DNA of 64,000 nt from Gloeophyllum trabeum ATCC 11539. Its lineage: Eukaryota; Basidiomycota; Agaricomycetes; Gloeophyllales; Gloeophyllaceae. This document shows, in pieces, positions 25,380 to 36,105 of this stretch; position 1 is the first letter of the stretch; every line of letters starts with the position of its first letter. Below the pieces are notes generated by a model, which saw nothing but the letters and a program-made list of their open reading frames with translations, did not search any database and was not told the DNA's origin. The stretch lies in contig NW_006920413.1 of NCBI RefSeq assembly GCF_000344685.1, positions 2,505,482 through 2,569,481 on the forward strand, in the 5' to 3' direction. Made by a program: the position numbers and the translations under genes.

Positions 25380-25947
25380 ATGGACGTCCTCGCTCAAATC
25401 AAGGCTGACCACGACAACGTCAAGAGCTTGTTCGCCAAGTACAAGGCGGCGTCCGGCTCTGAGAAGACCACTCTCGCTCAGACCCTGATCACCGAGATCA
25501 AGGCGCACAGTGCGGCTGAGTGAGTCTGAAGGATCCGAGCAGCCGATAGGGCTATACTAACACCTTGTCAGGGATGCGTCCATCTACGCCGACTACGCCA
25601 AGTTCGGCCTGAACGCCGCCTCCAACAAACGTGAGTTGCTTAGCGAGAGCATGACCAGGGGGTACTGACAAGACTTGCTTTTCCAGAGGAGCATGCCGAG
25701 ATCAACAAGCTCGTCGCTGGTGCCTCCGCTTCTGACGACGCCGCTGTCACCAAGGCCGTCACCACCTTCATCTCCCACTCCGACGAGGAGGAGTCTCAGC
25801 AATGGCCCACCATCAAGGCCAAGCTGTCCGCTGGTGAGAGCGACGTGAGTATCCCTCTTATCCGCACATATGAAAGTTTAACCTAACAGTATCTGGTTGC
25901 AGGCCCTCGCCAAGCAATTCGTCAACGCGAAGAAGAGCGTTGCTTAA
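25380..25947 (+). CDS. Hemerythrin-like HHE protein 1
   Basis: This is a small four-helix protein of the hemerythrin/HHE cation-binding type, predicted to hold a di-iron centre. Its role could be O2/NO/peroxide handling or iron sensing or storage; which one is not known. Exons 25380-25519, 25572-25630, 25687-25844 and 25903-25947 give 133 residues. Candidate ligands are His11 (KADHDN), His43 and Glu47 (AHSAAE), Glu68-His69 (QEHAEIN), and His97 with Glu101/102 (SHSDEEE). Position 73, where classical hemerythrin has the second His of HxxxH, is Asn. The set is closer to FBXL5-type ligands. No signal peptide, so cytosolic. It is the first of seven paralogues here, nearly identical through exon 3 to HHE2. 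Confidence 0.82.
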
Positions 25948-28086
25948 GGGTTCAGGACACAAGCGCTGGGGGGATCGAATTCTGGCGGTGTATTATACCG
26001 TTGCTGTACCGGTCTCCTGTACGATAGTGCCACTTTCAACTGGATCATGCGCATGGTATTCTCATGCAGGAATAAGAACCCGCTGCAGAAATGGAGATTT
26101 TGATATCCGCTTGATGCATGGGGAATGAAGCATCATAAGCTTCTCATCATTTAACGGACAGACGGCAGACCTGGAACCCCTCAGCATGATAAGTACTTCC
26201 TGCGCGTAGATAAGTGTGGACCAACCCCGATTTTCCTTCTAGAGATCTTTTTCATCTGCCAAACGCGCTTCGAGTGGAAGCTGTGGAGATCGCCCATCTT
26301 CCTCCCCACCTTCCTCCCCGCGCTATCCTGGGCGGAGGGCAGAGAGGATTGTAGGGCTAGACAGAAGACTCACGACGACTTGCTCTATCGTGCAAGATCA
26401 TGGCGTAGGGATATTCCACGGACGTGGCAAAGCGTGAATGCTGACTGATCTCTAGAGCAGCAAAACCAAACCCGCTATTCCCGGATGCGCAAAACATAAG
26501 ATAGTGAAAATCGAGCTCGACTTTGAGTACGTACACGCTGTCGTCTCCCAGGGTGAGATCCACCTGCGAGATTTGCGTGCCCGATACGCACATATTCGAA
26601 CATACACCGGGGTACTTCTCGCTTGGCGACTTTGGAATTACCGTGTCCGTATCGTGGGGGCCAAGCCAACCATCCGATTTCCAGACTGATGCGTCCTCGC
26701 CCCGGAAACGTTTGTTGTGATGAGCGGCCAGAGTGGACAACAAATGGTCGTATCTTTGGGCACATGAATGGCCGATAGGGTCTCCCATGAAACACCAGTG
26801 CTTCGATTATTTCGTTCGGCGGTAGTCGGTGAGACCGGTTTAATAAATGACGCCTGTAGAGCTTTCCGGTCAAAACTCTCATAGTTACTTGATACCGACA
26901 AACACGTCTTCGAGCTTTGTCATCGAGCTACTACCTTACCTCCGTCATTGAGCGAATCGGGAGGATGTGGTCTCCTCAGGGATGTCAAAGCAATAAACCT
27001 CCGACGCAGGATGACGGCAAGTCCGTGGATACGCTGTATGCCATAGCGCTATCGTCTACAGGTCGTATACACGGACCTGCAATCACTGCATCGTCCCTTA
27101 TCGGGTATCACGTTCCCATCCTGATTCGGGCTCCACCGGCCCTGCAGGCGTATACGTTTCGTCGCCTCTGCTGGTGATACTACAAATTCAGCGGGGAGTA
27201 TCGGGAGGGATGGATGAAGCCAAAGATGAACAACAGCTAGGGGAGCTGTATGTAACGGAAGCCCGTCCATTCGTTTCCACTCCCTTGAATGAACCACGTT
27301 ATTTCCACGCAGCGCGGGAAGGTCATCCGGGTCAAAGTATATCAGGCGCCTAGAGGACTTGAATAAGACAGAAATATCGGGAGCAGCTGAGCAGTGGGAA
27401 GTGCTTGAGAAGAGCGATATGAATGAGACTCGAGGCTTGTGCATGTGATGCATATGCACAGAAACGGTGGTTCCAGTTTCATTGCGATCTTTCGTCCAGG
27501 CCAAAACAGCAGGCAGCACCCATCTCCGCCGTCGAGTAGTTTCCGCTATTGGGAAGAGTATACGACGAGCCCCGAGCTTCAGCTGCAAGTCCATTCCGCT
27601 CGGCGTCCCGCAAAGCTGTCCAGTAGATATCGGACGATCTCGGAACGGGCCCCCTTGGAGGTACGATGGATTTGGCTACTTGCCGGGCAATGTCGGATGT
27701 GACGGAGTGACAGTGCAAGTGCCGGGGATGTTACCGAGGGCTCCCTGGCATATAAAGAGCGTCACCTCCGTCAAATGTGGACCTCATCTTCGTCCCCTTT
27801 CTTCCTCCCGACGTGCACAACGGCCAGCGACGGTGAGTATCCCGTTTTCTACCGAGGCTAAGGCCTGAGGGGGGGGGGTGTTCCGTGGTAGCGAGAGTTC
27901 GGCGTAACGGCGTTTCCATATGATATCGGCCAAGCGCGGAGCACGGTCACGAGCACGGGCGTCTACCCCGCAACCCCGCCTCCTATATGTTTCTCCACTG
28001 GCTAATGCCTTTAATACTAGGCCTCGTCCTCTAAACCCTCATCTCATTCAGCTCTTGTAACTCCTGCCGTTTATACGACTCCAGCC
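25948..28086. other. Region between HHE1 and PEP carboxykinase
   Basis: The HHE1 3' side carries GTACGATAGTGCC and GATCATGCGCAT (26018-26054), shared with HHE2 and HHE5. Beyond it, two minus-strand open frames (27049-27594, 181 codons; 26357-26788, 143 codons) lack any family signature I recognise, and no splice chain joins them. They may be chance. A G10 run stands at 27869-27878. The last several hundred bases should be the PCK promoter; a carbon-source response is expected from the gene's role but no specific site was identified. Confidence 0.4.
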
Positions 28087-30050
28087 ATGGTCTATCCGCA
28101 TGCGACGCCGTACGTTACCCCGCACATCCTGCACAAACACTACGCCCAAGCGCATGACAACGAGCAGCTGAACGATCGTGAGTCCCCCTAAATCGATGGC
28201 CATCGCAGACCACTCATCGTGCCGCTGCAGTGCTCGGCCGTGAACTCGAATACTTCTCGCAAGCGGGCTTCGACATGGACAAGATCACGATCAAGCGCAA
28301 CGCGCCCGTCGCGCAGCTGTATGAGGACGCGATCCGCAACGAGGGCGCCGTCATCTCGTCCAGCGGCGCGCTCATCAACTTTTCCGGGAAGAAGACCGGC
28401 AGGAGTCCAAAGGACAAGCGCATCGTCTTTGAAGAGACGAGCAAGGATGACATCTGGTGGGGCTCGGTGAACATCAAGATGGATGAACGTGAGTCACTGG
28501 TGCTTCTAGTGCAGGTCGTGTGATAGATGCTGATGTCACCGCCCAGACACCTTTGAGATCAACCGCGAACGCGCGATTGACTACCTGAATACTCGTGACA
28601 ATGTCTACGTCTTCGATGGCTTCGCAGGGGTATGTCACGCAGTTCCAGCTCCCAGCACTGACGCTAACTCGTTATGCTAGTGGGACCCGCGCTACCGCAT
28701 CAAGGTCCGCGTCATCTGTGCGCGGGCTTACCACGCCCTCTTCATGGTGGGTGTCTTACGCACTCGAACTGACCCGGTCACTTACCGTGATCCAGCACAA
28801 CATGCTCATCCGGCCGACGGAGGAGGAGCTGGCGAACTTTGGCGAGCCGGACTTTATCATCTACAACGCGGGCCAGTTCCCGGCGAACCGGTTCACGCAG
28901 GGCATGTCGTCGACGACGTCCGTTGAGATCAACTTCAAGCGAATGGAGATGGTCATCCTCGGGACGGAGTACGCCGGTGAGATGAAGAAGGGCGTCTTCT
29001 CGGTCATGCACTACCTCCAGCCGGTCAAATTCGGCCAGCTCTCGCTGCACTCGTCCGCCAACGTCGGCATCGAGAAGGGTGACGTGACGCTGTTCTTCGG
29101 TCTCTCCGGCACTGGCAAGACGACGCTGTCCACGGACCCGCGCAGGCAGCTGATTGGTGACGACGAGCACGTCTGGTCTGATCGCGGTGTGTTCAACATC
29201 GAGGGCGGGTGCTACGCCAAATGCATCAACCTCTCGGCCGAGAAGGAGCCCGAGATCTTCAACGCCATCCGTTTCGGCTCCATCCTCGAGAACGTAGTGT
29301 ACAACCCCGCGACTCGCGTCCCCGACTACGATGATACGAGCATCACTGAAAACACGCGGTGTGCGTATCCAATCGAGTTCATCCCCGGCGCGAGGATTCC
29401 TTGCATCGTCGACACGCAGCCCAGCAATATTGTCATGTTAACTTGTGATGCATTCGGTGTCTTGCCTCCGGTGAGCAAGTTGTCGCCTGAGCAGGCCAGT
29501 TACCACTTCTTAGCTGGTTACACATCGTGAGTGACTTATCTTCCTTTCCTGATCTTCTCGATATTCATCACTTATTGAACCCAGGAAAACGCCGGGCACT
29601 GAGGACGGTGTCCTTGAACCCATCCCGACCTTCTCCACCTGTTACTCGGCACCGTTCATCGTCTGCCACCCAGGCCGGTACGCCAGCATGCTCGCCGAGC
29701 GCATGTCCCAGCACAACGTTGACTGCTGGCTCATCAACACGGGGTGGACCGGCGGCAAGTTCGGGATGGGCAAGCGCTGCCCGCTCAAGTACACGCGGCG
29801 CATCATCGACGCGATCCACTCGGGCGAGCTCGCCAAGGCGGAGTACGAGACGTTCGGCGTGTTCAACCTCCAGATCCCGACGAGCCTCGAGGGCGTCCCG
29901 CGCGAGCTACTGAACCCCGAGATGGCGTGGCCAAACCGCGAGGCATTCGAGAAGGAGGTGCGGAAGCTGGCGGGTATGTTCAGGAAGGCGTTCCAGGTGT
30001 ACGAGGCGGATGTGGAGGAGAAGGTTAGGTTAGCGGGGCCGCAAGTGTAA
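28087..30050 (+). CDS. PCK1: Phosphoenolpyruvate carboxykinase (ATP)
   Basis: This catalyses the ATP-dependent conversion of oxaloacetate to phosphoenolpyruvate, the committed step of gluconeogenesis, in the cytosol. The start [24 protein letters not shown] is followed by [45 protein letters not shown] is the substrate-binding loop. Further motifs are [22 protein letters not shown], the kinase-1a loop [18 protein letters not shown], the metal-binding IGDDEH, and the Cys-free C-terminal lid region [21 protein letters not shown]. It ends [11 protein letters not shown]. Five introns (after 28178, 28489, 28629, 28746 and 29527 approximately) leave about 540 residues, the normal fungal length. It is the ATP form, not GTP, by the [10 protein letters not shown] context. 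Confidence 0.96.
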
Positions 30051-30389
30051 TGTTGTTGTACGACGGTTCTTATAGGGCGGATGGTGAGCGGGGTTACGTG
30101 GGCGTAGAGTGGACATTATGTATAAGTATCTCATGATCTTTGATGTATTATCATTTCTTTCTGCTACGAATCACACAAGCTAAGTGCTTCGTCACCTTGG
30201 TGAGGGCTACGGAAGGATACGAATAGTAAGAGCGGCGACATGCAAGAACTTTAGTTATGGTTTGAAGGGTATAAGCACGAATCGCAATGTCGGAAGGCGT
30301 GCAAGCTAAGGAAGGTGAAGTACTATCAACTGTTGGACGCTGTCTTGTTGCTTGGTCCGACGATGTGATCCTGAACGGCCTTCCGTACG
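30051..30389. other. Convergent spacer PCK / BTB gene
   Basis: About 340 bp between two stop codons, expected to hold both 3' UTRs. Nothing else is evident. Confidence 0.45.
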
Positions 30390-31658
30390 TCAACAGGGAT
30401 CCTCCTCTGAATCCCCATACAATTTATCGATCTCTCGCTGGTCCATGCGCACATGCAACCAAGACTGCAACCCGAACATGTCAGGGACGCAGTCCCAAGC
30501 GCTCCTCGTGCCGATCCACAATTCGTCTTTGATCATGTTCGCGCAAGTCGAACACACACTAGCGAAGAGTCTTTGAACAGCGGACTCCGGCAATGGATCT
30601 AGGCAGCCTTGGTGGTAATGGAAGATCGTATCCAGATGGTAGTACATTCTGCTGAGACGAGCACGGCAGGGGAGCCCACCCTTTCCTTGGTGGGGCCTAT
30701 TAAACAACGCCGTAAAATCGCCCCGCAAGCCATGATACGTGTGCTCGCGCCGCACGAGACAGTGCTGCAGCTTCCCTCGGAGAACTGCGACCTGGTCTTC
30801 AAGACTGAGCGTCAGAAGGGTCCCTTCTTCATCCCGAGTGCCGCTGATGATCACTTCCAGATGTACGAGGGAAGCCGTGTAGTATGCTGCAGGGAGGCCG
30901 TGTGGGCAGTACTGTTTGCAGATAGGGATAGCCCGGAACGCCATGGCTGTCGTAATGCGCGGAGACCTGGTAACCCATTCGTCGTAATTATCCGGGAAGA
31001 TGTTCACCAGGATATCTTTCGCTTGAAAAAAGTATTCCGGCAGATCCCATTTATCCGCCAGGTGAAAGAGAGATGCCGCAACTTTAAGGCCATTACCCTC
31101 GACGAGCTCCTTGAAATACCCACTGCGCAGTAGCAGGGTCAGGTTAACCGTTATGCGCAAAATGAACCCAATGAAGACTAACTTATCGCTATATATCTCC
31201 GCCAGCCAGACGGTCATGTCCCATGAACTCTCGATGACGCCAACATCGATGGATAGGCTGTCTTCCGTCTTCTCCGTCGCGTCAGAGCACTTTAAGCCGA
31301 GCATGTCTTCGAAAAAACGACATCCTTTCATTAGCTTGTTCTTGTGTACTCTGAATATGAATGATTCAGCACGGAGGGTGATGTCCCCATCGTCGAAGTA
31401 CAGAGAGGGGTGGCGGGGTGGGTGGGTTTTCATCTCCACTCCGCACACTAGCTCTGGCGCAGGCTTCGACCTCGAGCAGGAGGTTACAGGAGAGTCCGTA
31501 GAATCCTCCTCGCTTGCGACTGGGGTAAGTAGCGATGGGCATTCCTCGGCACACACGCGCTTGAAAGGTCGAGTTCCCTCAGCACGACCGCTTGGTCCGT
31601 CTTCGTCACAAGGTCGCTTCAGACTCAGGGTCATAATGGGTCCAGAGGTTCCGCGCAT
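30390..31658 (-). CDS. BTB/POZ-domain protein
   Basis: This belongs to a large basidiomycete BTB family, probably adaptors for protein interaction or cullin-3 ligases; the partner is unknown. After a polar N-terminus (about 90 residues) the BTB fold begins HPSLYFDDGDITLRAESFIFRVHKNKLMKGCRFFEDMLGL, matching the usual 'F(W)xxGdvvLxaegtlFrVHksvLs..S.vF' pattern. It continues ELVEGNGLKVAASLFHLADKWDLPEYFFQAKDIL. The frame is open for 422 codons, but 31123-31182 looks like a 60-nt in-frame intron: donor GTTAGT, acceptor CGCAG, and hydrophobic read-through text FIGFILRITVNLTLLL that breaks the family pattern. Spliced, the protein has 402 residues. Confidence 0.78.
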   Translation of the reverse strand: MRGTSGPIMTLSLKRPCDEDGPSGRAEGTRPFKRVCAEECPSLLTPVASEEDSTDSPVTSCSRSKPAPELVCGVEMKTHPPRHPSLYFDDGDITLRAESFIFRVHKNKLMKGCRFFEDMLGLKCSDATEKTEDSLSIDVGVIESSWDMTVWLAEIYSDKLVFIGFILRITVNLTLLLRSGYFKELVEGNGLKVAASLFHLADKWDLPEYFFQAKDILVNIFPDNYDEWVTRSPRITTAMAFRAIPICKQYCPHGLPAAYYTASLVHLEVIISGTRDEEGTLLTLSLEDQVAVLRGKLQHCLVRREHTYHGLRGDFTALFNRPHQGKGGLPCRARLSRMYYHLDTIFHYHQGCLDPLPESAVQRLFASVCSTCANMIKDELWIGTRSAWDCVPDMFGLQSWLHVRMDQREIDKLYGDSEEDPC

Positions 31659-32461
31659 ACAGCAGTACTGCAGTCAAGTACAGGATCGCCCGGAGGTAAG
31701 GTGGTTCAAACAAGTAGCGAATGTCGTTGGGACCAAGGCAGTCCATTGTCACCTTTATACATTGCTAATCTCGCGAGTGGCTCATCAGTACAAGGGGACG
31801 CATTGACCGGCAAGGATCTTGACACGCCACAGAACAACGACGCTTTGGCCACCGTCGCCACGACCCCTTCTAGGGGCCATAAGTTATCTCAGTTACCGCT
31901 TTCAGTAGCAACCCGTACAACTGCTTCACCATGGTCCCAATAACTGGACAAAGATGTAGTTGCTGAAAGTCTCCGAATGCACGCCGGCGTGGCAGCCACA
32001 GTAGTTAACACTGGTAGGTCTTTAGCTCCATCCAGTTAATGTTGTGAGTCAACAGCCTCAGCAGCCACAACCCGAGCATAGAAGATCGATGACAGCCCGG
32101 TCGACGATTAGAGATGGTGGAAGCGAGGGTCGGACAGAGCGGCCAGATACGCGACGAGACGGTCCATCCCAGTAAGCGCCCACAACGCTCGGCTTCGTTG
32201 AATTGCCGGTACCCCGGACCAACCAGGACCAACCTCGGACTCTTTCGCTCGTCGGTTTCAACAATATACGCCTACGACTTAATACTCCCTTGGACCTTGG
32301 TATCCGTTCGGCGGTATGGGAGGGATACCATTAAGGTGCGCAAGACTCGTGGGCCTTATTCCATTATGTGAACGGTCATGACTTAGATCTATTAGCAGTG
32401 CAGCCGCGGCTGGTGATGGTACCGGTGTTGACCATAAACCTTTCGCCCGACGAAGCACATT
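31659..32461. other. Spacer between BTB gene and HHE2
   Basis: About 800 bp without a recognisable gene. Open frames of up to about 85 codons look like chance. Confidence 0.4.
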
Positions 32462-32566
32462 CATGCGCATGATCCCAATGTATTGACACCATATCGTACA
32501 CAGAATCGTACAACAGTAGGAGGCCACCGCCATCCAGTCCTCCGGACGCCAGGCTTATCCCGACAT

Positions 32567-33131
32567 TCATGCAGCGCTCTTCTTAGCGTTGACGAATTGC
32601 TTCGCAAGGGCCTGCATTCCGGAAATGTTATAAAAGGGGTCTATACACGGTGAGAGGGGTACTCACTTCGCTCTCACCAGCGGACAGCTTGGCCTTGATG
32701 GTGGGCCATTGCTGAGACTCCTCCTCGTCGGAGTGGGAGATGAAGGTGGTGACGGCCTTGGTGACAGCGGCGTCGTCAGAAGCGGAGGCACCAGCGACGA
32801 GCTTGTTGATCTCGGCATGCTCCTCTGGAAAAGCAAGTCTTGTCAGTACCCCCTGGTCATGCTCTCGCTGAGCAACTCACGTTTGTTGGAGGCGGCGTTC
32901 AGGCCGAACTTGGCGTAGTCGGCGTAGATGGACGCATCCCTGACAAGGTGTTAGTATAGCCCTATCGGCTGCTCGGATCCTTCAGACTCACTCAGCCGCA
33001 CTGTGCGCCTTGATCTCGGTGATCAGGGTCTGAGCGAGAGTCGTCTTCTCAGAGCCGGACGCCGCCTTGTACTTGGCGAACAAGCTCTTGACGTTGTCGT
33101 GGTCAGCCTTGATTTGAGCGAGGACGTCCAT
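32567..33131 (-). CDS. Hemerythrin-like HHE protein 2
   Basis: This is an inverted, near-identical paralogue of HHE1: same four exons, same putative ligands (His11, His43, Glu47, His69, His97, Glu101/102), 133 residues. Exons 1-3 encode essentially the same protein; intron 1 is identical over all 52 bases and intron 2 differs at one base. Differences are Glu for Asp at residue 119 (the last codon of exon 3) and a C-terminus KKSAA instead of KKSVA. Intron 3 is unrelated to that of HHE1, so the matching tract ends at the exon 3/intron 3 edge. Confidence 0.82.
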
Positions 33132-33199
33132 TGCGGTGTGAGTGTCTCCTGAGTTCGAGTGAAGTTGGGAGGATGCTGAAATCGAGAGATACGCAACGT

Positions 33200-33207
33200 C
33201 TTTTATA
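33200..33207 (-). promoter_or_regulatory. TATA box of HHE2
   Basis: TATAAAAG on the minus strand, 69 bp before the ATG, inside sequence nearly identical to the HHE1 proximal promoter. Confidence 0.65.
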
Positions 33208-33479
33208 CATCCAGGACTCGGCTGAGCCTACTTGCTGGGCATCGTTGGCTCTTCGTAGTTAGGTTGCCCGAGGCACATCAGGAGGTGTATCGTGACACGG
33301 GCACTGAGTAGACCAGCGCGGACACTGTTGCTCGTCCCGCCTTGCGCCAAAGTTGTGGCTTATGCTCGAAGTGGATGCTTGACGGTCCCTCGAGAAACAC
33401 CACGTCTCTGATTGGATAGGATAGGATGACGCTAGCCTATACTCTTTCCAGTCAGAGATCCAGAACGATGCATCTTCCT

Positions 33480-33492
33480 CCGAACCAATCCC
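33480..33492 (-). promoter_or_regulatory. Distal promoter element of HHE2
   Basis: GGGATTGGTTCGG on the minus strand, 349 bp before the ATG, with the second box TCCAATCAGAG about 75 bp nearer the gene (around 33405-33415). The 13 bases equal those of HHE1. Confidence 0.6.
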
Positions 33493-33499
33493 AGGATAC

Positions 33500-34600
33500 C
33501 AATTTGGAGGCTTCGCAGAGCTGCACCTTCGAGGCTTCTGAAGCTCGATCATGAAGAGCTCGTACTAACTGCCACGTCTCCATATAGCTTCGACGATCCG
33601 TGTCGCGAACGTCTCGAAAAAGGACGGCGCAGGTGCTCAAGCACGTCATCTGACAAAAATAATGCAAAAGCGGAAGAATCCAAGGAGTGTTGTTAAGGCA
33701 GTACCCGCTGCACCACCGGTACCTTTCAACAGGAGTGGATGTCTGCTGAAGAGTAGTTTCTCTCAACATATCGGTGCCATGAGAGAGGCGCTCACTCGCT
33801 TCTAGAAGTGCACACATGAAGGTGGCGGAATCGCAGGCTATCCAGGTCTTCGCCCTATACCATGGTGCTTCCACTACAGCCACGCCGTGGTGATCAAAAC
33901 AAGCGACGGACTCATCATAGGCTTGCCGGCCAGCGTGCAGCTATGGTAAGTGGAACAATATATTTTCATTCTGTGTCCGAGCTCTTATGACCGCCTATCG
34001 AGACGGCATCCCGAGAAATCGAGAGATCCGAATGCCCAGCAGAGCCGAATATTATTTGATTTTCACTTCCATTCAGTTATATGTTCGTATGGCGTCTGCC
34101 CAACAAGGCACAACGACCATTGAGGCGCGAAGTCTCGGAGACTGATGATAGCCCAACAAACACCGTTCCTGAGTGAACTTTGATTTCAGACGGGGTCAGC
34201 TATCTCGCGACGCGCCCTCCCGAATGCCTTGCAGAACCAGTGCAGCTAGTTGGCCTCAGAAAGTAATATCCCTTGTAAGTCAGACGTGGAGGGAGTCTTC
34301 GGAGATGGTCTTCAGTTCCTAGTGATTGCAAGATTGTCCCTGTTATTCAATGGGACGGCTCAAACAAACCTTCTAATCAATTCCGATGGAACAATGAAAT
34401 AGGTAGGTTATGTAGCGGCAACGCAGCCCGGCAAAGCTGGACACAATATTAATACTGATTTGACAGCAGGTATGCACGACAGCATGGAAAGTCGCGTGAC
34501 GTCACGCGCTTTCTGTCACATCTCGATTGTAACACATGCTATCACAGTATCACATCGCGCAGGGAAGTAAGTACACGTTCAGCAAGCTAGCTGCGGATCC
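33500..34600. other. Spacer between HHE2 and the 34.6-kb gene
   Basis: About 1.1 kb without a supportable gene. A minus-strand ORF at 33452-33883 runs through the HHE2 distal promoter and has no family features. CGCGTGACGTCACGCG at 34493-34508 is a perfect 16-bp palindrome around a TGACGTCA (bZIP/CRE-type) core; the flanks GAAAG and CTTTC also pair if one T is skipped. Confidence 0.45.
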
Positions 34601-34601
34601 G

Positions 34602-34641
34602 TACTGGGTCATTAGGTGTCCGGACACCTAATGACCCAGTA
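34602..34641. repeat. Perfect 40-bp palindrome
   Basis: The left half, 34602-34621 (TACTGGGTCATTAGGTGTCC), is followed with no spacer by its exact reverse complement (34622-34641). The flanking bases no longer pair. It could be a fused pair of transposon ends, a cruciform-forming site or a protein-binding site. The predicted stop codon of the neighbouring gene lies inside it. Confidence 0.9.
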
Positions 34642-36105
34642 TGGGCTGGTCAACCATGGGTAAAATAGCATTAAATACCATGCCGCTGTCGCACCGCTCC
34701 CTATTCCCACGGAGCCGGTAATCCTTGTCGACGAGCAAGCGACCGAGCAACCAATCGTTTGCCTGATCTTCCCAGCAATCCGCCCTGTCGATTTCGCGGA
34801 CGGTGAGTCCTTCTACGCACTTGCTGTACTGACCGTCATATACAGTATGTTAGGAATGTGTATTTTGGTTTGGACGGTGCGTACCGTGTCATATACCTCC
34901 CATCGAGCATCTTTCCAGCCACCGTCGCAGTCCCCATGCTCTTCGATAACCTCAATTAACGCTCGAAAAAGTTTCTCGAGGTATTCAGGCTTCCACGAGT
35001 ACTTCACGACAGCGTCGTTATCTGGTCCATCTCTCTCGATGCCCGGGATACGGGTGACCATGTCGCCATCCCGAGGAACTCTCGGCGCCTCCTGCATTAT
35101 CCGCCGTAGGTTATCAACAGACCGAGAACTCCCTAGGCGCCCGATAGGTCTCGCAGGGTACGTCGGCATCAACTCCTGCGCAAATGCTCGCAGCGCCCTC
35201 TCCCGGTTGTGTCTCACCCCGTACAAGGAACAAAAATCAGGCAGAGTGGGGTCGATTGTGCCATCTAGGGCTTCATTGCATCGCTCCCAGAGCCACCCAG
35301 GAAACACAGCTTTTACTTGCTCTAGGCCAGCGGTCCCAAGGCATAGAACGTCTTCGACGGATTGCGGGACTTGAATCTGGGGAACGGATGGTTGAGCGAG
35401 TGCCGCTTGGCCTTCCACAGGTTTGTATCGAAATGGTCTCGGGAATTTCTTTGTCCTTTTCTTTTTGCTCTTGTCTGAATTCTCTTTTACCTTCCTGTTG
35501 TGGAATCGCTCCTCTAATTGATCAAGGCTACCAAAGTTCGCAGGCTATCTGAGTATTGAACGTATGATGTAGGAGCACACTCACTATGCTTCGAATCCCT
35601 CAGGTCCTCCGTGCTTCGCCCAGGCTATGCGCTCTACTTCGCGCTCACTGTATAGGTATGATGTCGATATGCGGATTCCGCCCTTGACATAGACCGTTTT
35701 ACTGAGTGATATACTTCGTCAGCAGATACTTCTTTATAGCGCAGGATTATATCGCTCACCTTTCGGCGTCGTAATTGAGGTGCTCAATCTCTTCCGTCTT
35801 TAGTCGGTAAAGCTTCGAGACATCGGTCCTGTTCACCTGCGCACCAGGTGGAGGATAAATTGTATCCGTAGGGTGTCACCAGTGAGCTGTACGCTTAGGC
35901 CCACCTTCTTCCCCTCTGGAACGTTGGATGCCCGCCAGGTCCGGGGATCGCTATGGTCGACCTCGATCGCTCGGATCGATGCTCGCCTCTTTTCGGGCAT
36001 ACCGCCTGATAACGACCCCCCTTGTAAACTCCCTTGATTTTGGGTCCTCCCTGCAACATTGGCAGAGGCTTGAGCCTGAGACGCTGACCGGGCGGCTTTG
36101 GGCAT
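34628..36105 (-). CDS. Unrecognised multi-exon basidiomycete protein
   Basis: I do not recognise a named family. The start MPKAARSASQAQASANVAGRTQ leads a low-complexity, basic N-terminus, then IEVDHSDPRTWRASNVPEGKKVGLSVQLT. Later exons give NRTDVSKLYRLKTEEIEHLNYDAE, YLYSEREVERIAWAKHGGPEGFEA, a very basic stretch (VKENSDKSKKKRTKKFPRPFRYKP) and a 200-residue exon with AVFPGWLWERCNEALDG and YSWKPEYLEKLFRALIEVIEEHGDCDGGW. A last exon (after an intron with donor GTACGC) reads WEDQANDWLLGRLLVDKDYRLRG and stops at 34628. The KHGGPEGF and FPxWLWxxCNxAL text is protein-like and conserved-looking. Inner splice sites are approximate. A nuclear role would be a guess from the basic stretch only. Confidence 0.55.

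Noticed and set aside
27049..27594. 181-codon minus-strand ORF between HHE1 and PCK1
   Set aside because: No family motif, and no neighbouring exons join it by consensus splice sites; kept only as a note in the region entry.
33452..33883. 143-codon minus-strand ORF upstream of HHE2
   Set aside because: It covers the HHE2 promoter element; the part resembling the HHE1 upstream region is shared promoter DNA, not shared protein.
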